A DNA stretch of 34,264 bases, taken from contig JAQUZE010000012.1 in assembly GCA_028691515.1 (NCBI GenBank), positions 1 to 34,264 on the forward strand. The letters are read 5' to 3'. This DNA is from Bacilli bacterium (GTDB taxonomy: Bacteria; Bacillota_I; Bacilli_A; ML615J-28; CAG-698). A program made the translations under genes and the position numbers. This document shows, in pieces, positions 31,925 to 34,264 of this stretch (the first letter of the stretch is position 1; every line of letters starts with the position of its first letter). The notes beneath the pieces were generated by a model. The model was not told where the DNA came from. It did not search any database and saw only the letters and a program-made list of their open reading frames with translations.

Positions 31925-33592
31925 TTATTTAGAAAAAATAATTTTAATTGAAGTTCCTTTACCCAGTGTTGAAGATAGCATAATATTACCATTATAAATC
32001 TGTGTAATATGTTTAACAATTGAAAGCCCCAATCCTGTTCCACCTGTATTCCTTGATCGTGATTTATTTACTCTATAAAATCTTTCAAAAATTCTATTCC
32101 TATCTTCAACATCAATTCCAATACCATTGTCTATAACTTCTATAGTTACTTCGCTATCTGTTTGATTAAGAACTATTTTTACTTCTCCATTATCAATATT
32201 ATATTTTATAGAATTTTCAACCAAGTTTTTAATTAATTCATAAAAATGTTCTTTTTCACCATTAAAACTTGCTTTTCCTTCAATTTTCAGACTAACATTC
32301 TTACTTTCATATAATGGTTGCAACACTTCTTTAATTTCAATTGACAATTGTAATAAATCAACAGCATTCCAAGTAATATCTTTAACATTTTCAAGTTTTG
32401 AAAGTTTTAACATATCTTCAATTAAAATTAATATTCTATTTGATTCTTTATTAATGCTTTCAAGAGGTTTTTTAAGTGATTCATCAGTATTCTTAAACAT
32501 AATAACTTCAGTAAATCCTTTAATAGCAGTTAAAGGAGTTTTTAATTCATGAGAGGCATTTGCAAAAAACTCACTTCTTATTATCTCATTATTTTTAGCT
32601 TCTGTAATATCATTTAATACTAAAATATAAATATCATTTTTAATCTTCATTAAATTACACACATAGTAATTACCATTATAATAATATTCAAAAAATTGAT
32701 TTTTTCCGTCTAATAGAATTGATCGAATCTTATTTATAAGTATTATATCTAAGCTTAAATAATTAAGAGTTTTATTTTCAGCATCATTAATATTAAAAAT
32801 TGTTCCTGCTGTTTTATTTATTAATTTAATTCTCTCATTTTCATCAAAAGCAATAATACCATTAGAAATATTATTTAAAACATAATCTAATTGAGCTTCA
32901 TTATCTTTCAATTGAATAAAATTGAGTTTAAGCTTATCACCAATATCATTTATTTCTAATAATATTTTATTAATATCTTCATCGTAAGTTGTTTGAAAAT
33001 CGCTTAATTTTTCACCATTTTTAATATTAATTAAATTATCTTTTACTAATTTTAAAGGATATAAAATATTTTTAGAGAAAAAATAACTAATTATTATGGA
33101 TAAAGTTAAAGCAAAAAATAAAATCAATAACAATGAAGGAATGGTCCTCAACACTAAATTCAAAATATTGCTTAATGGCATAGATATTCTAACAAATATA
33201 TAATTATCTCCATCATATGCTTTCAAAGCATAATAAATCATTTTTACATCAGTTGAATCACTTTTCCTAATGCATGTTTTAGGATTATTATTTAATGCTG
33301 CAACAATTTCTTCTCTATCAATATGATTATCTAAAGTGTCAATATTTTCTGAAGAATCAGAAATAACTTTTCCTGTTGAATCTATTATTGTAATTCTTAT
33401 ATTTTCATCAACACTATTACTATAATCAAAATTAACATCATAATTTGAAGCATATATTTCAGTAATTATTTGTATTTCTTTTTCTGCTTGATTTTGATCA
33501 TGATTTTTTGTAACTACAATAAATAAACTAAACATTAAAACCAAAGCCACAAAAGTTACAATTGCATTATAAAAGATATACTTTTTTTTCAT
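31925..33592 (-). CDS. PhoR/WalK-like sensor histidine kinase
   Basis: The 555-residue kinase has a first membrane helix (about residues 8-28) and an extracytoplasmic sensor domain (30-145). A second helix (148-173), a HAMP-like linker (175-228) and a PAS domain (about 235-335) follow. The HisKA domain has the phospho-acceptor His348 in SHELKTPLTAIKG. The HATPase has the N box (NLVENSIKYN), DNGIGI and GGTGLGLS. This order is that of PhoR/WalK-type kinases. Its ATG overlaps the response-regulator stop (ATGA), so the two are co-transcribed. The signal is unknown; phosphate would be the default guess for a PhoR-like protein, but nothing in the window confirms it. Confidence 0.95.
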   Translation of the reverse strand: MKKKYIFYNAIVTFVALVLMFSLFIVVTKNHDQNQAEKEIQIITEIYASNYDVNFDYSNSVDENIRITIIDSTGKVISDSSENIDTLDNHIDREEIVAALNNNPKTCIRKSDSTDVKMIYYALKAYDGDNYIFVRISMPLSNILNLVLRTIPSLLLILFFALTLSIIISYFFSKNILYPLKLVKDNLINIKNGEKLSDFQTTYDEDINKILLEINDIGDKLKLNFIQLKDNEAQLDYVLNNISNGIIAFDENERIKLINKTAGTIFNINDAENKTLNYLSLDIILINKIRSILLDGKNQFFEYYYNGNYYVCNLMKIKNDIYILVLNDITEAKNNEIIRSEFFANASHELKTPLTAIKGFTEVIMFKNTDESLKKPLESINKESNRILILIEDMLKLSKLENVKDITWNAVDLLQLSIEIKEVLQPLYESKNVSLKIEGKASFNGEKEHFYELIKNLVENSIKYNIDNGEVKIVLNQTDSEVTIEVIDNGIGIDVEDRNRIFERFYRVNKSRSRNTGGTGLGLSIVKHITQIYNGNIMLSSTLGKGTSIKIIFSK

Positions 33593-34257
33593 TTTAATTT
33601 ATATCCTATTCCTCTAATAGATTCAATAATTACATTGCTTTCAGTTAATTTCTTTCTCAACTTAGTAATGTGCATATCAAGAGACCTGGTTTCGCCAATA
33701 AATTCATCTTTCCAAACTTTATTCCAAATTTCTTTTCTTTGTATAGCTTTATTGTTATTAATAATCAAAAACAACAATAAATTATACTCAGTAATTGATA
33801 AATCAATAAGCTGCTTATTTATATAAACTTCGTGTTTTTCATCTTCAATTAATAAATCCTTGTAAATAAATCGTTGTTTTTGATTTTGTTTAAACCTTAA
33901 TTTTGAATTAATTCTAGCTATAAACTCCATAATACCAAAGGGTTTTTCAATATAATCATCTGCGCCTAAATTAAACCCTTTAACTTTGCTTATTTCTTCT
34001 CCTTTTGCGGATACCATTATTATAGGAACATTACTTAATTTATAATCTTGACGAATTTTTTTTAAAATTTCAAATCCGTCCATTTCATCTAACATTATAT
34101 CTAAAATAAACAAATCTGGAATTTCTGTTTTTAATATTTCAAATAATTGATAACCATTTTCGAAACATTTAACCTCATACCCTGCCTGTTCAATTAAGCA
34201 ATAATATAAATCTCTAATAGATTCTTCATCGTCAACAGCATAAATTAATCTTTTCAT
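33589..34257 (-). CDS. OmpR/PhoB-family response regulator
   Basis: The 222-residue protein has an N-terminal receiver domain with acidic pocket Asp9-Asp10, the phosphorylated Asp53 (FILDIMLDEMDG), a Ser at the Thr/Ser switch (MVSAKGE) and the conserved Lys in YIEKPFG. A winged-helix DNA-binding domain follows from about 125 to the end (NKVWKDEFIGETRSLDMHITKLRKKL, RGIGYKL). It is the partner of the kinase gene that overlaps its stop by 4 nt. Only seven bases precede the ATG in the window, so the ribosome-binding site and promoter cannot be seen. The start is supported by the family N-terminus (RLIYAVDDEE). Confidence 0.94.
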   Translation of the reverse strand: MKRLIYAVDDEESIRDLYYCLIEQAGYEVKCFENGYQLFEILKTEIPDLFILDIMLDEMDGFEILKKIRQDYKLSNVPIIMVSAKGEEISKVKGFNLGADDYIEKPFGIMEFIARINSKLRFKQNQKQRFIYKDLLIEDEKHEVYINKQLIDLSITEYNLLLFLIINNNKAIQRKEIWNKVWKDEFIGETRSLDMHITKLRKKLTESNVIIESIRGIGYKLK

Positions 34258-34264
34258 ATTTACT

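Noticed and set aside
1-34264. Mycoplasma-type genetic code (TGA as Trp)
   Set aside because: TGA serves as a stop in several clear gene junctions and tryptophans in conserved motifs are encoded by TGG.

Overview
The window reads as chromosome from an AT-rich, low-GC monoderm bacterium with short intergenic spaces. Promoters are TTGACA/TATAAT-like, many with a TGN extended -10, and ribosome-binding sites are strong AGGAGG-type. TGA is used as a stop (for example in the ATGA overlaps at 23369-23372, 29846-29849 and 33589-33592) and Trp is TGG, so this is not the Mycoplasma/Spiroplasma code. Gene content (HrcA/CIRCE control, Flg_new/InlB-type surface repeats, DegV, PhoR/PhoB-like kinase and regulator) fits Bacilli-related lineages such as Erysipelotrichia or the Acholeplasma/Izemoplasma side of Mycoplasmatota. 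The exact taxon is inference and cannot be fixed from the sequence alone.

Layout: 1-76 is a tRNA-Lys(CUU). 157-3623 holds a stand-alone PduL-type phosphotransacylase and a lipoprotein 5'-nucleotidase with surface repeats. 3841-5781 is a divergent guanylate kinase-like gene and purA. 5809-8964 carries a SHOCT membrane protein, an XRE/TPR regulator and nicotinate phosphoribosyltransferase. 9060-11650 is an iron alcohol dehydrogenase/aldehyde dehydrogenase operon. 11757-15144 has htpG under a CIRCE operator, then an mscL-SDR transcript. 15145-15750 is a 606-bp stretch without a recognisable gene. 15751-18028 is a three-gene operon: tartronate-semialdehyde-reductase-like enzyme, YccF membrane protein and glycerate kinase. 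18190-18612 is hsp20 with two CIRCE elements.

The most striking locus is 18751-21020. A class II CPD photolyase is transcribed divergently from a clear heliorhodopsin across a 107-bp shared promoter region. The heliorhodopsin has its TM7 retinal lysine and TM3 counterion glutamate. It is followed by a convergent SmtB-like repressor/P1B-type Zn/Cd ATPase operon with a textbook operator and consensus promoter. Next come a surface subtilase with many Flg_new-like repeats and an odd Cys-Gly/TM/basic C-terminus, DegV, a TM2-SHOCT protein and a nucleoside phosphorylase. Divergent from the phosphorylase is an operon joining a free-standing cobalamin-binding protein to a MacB/LolD-like ABC transporter. 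The right edge holds a PhoB/PhoR-like two-component pair.

Taken together, 11.7-23.9 kb is rich in stress functions: Hsp90, small Hsp, mechanosensitive channel, photolyase, heliorhodopsin and metal efflux. They sit in separately regulated transcripts rather than in one island. No transposase, phage, CRISPR or plasmid gene was recognised.
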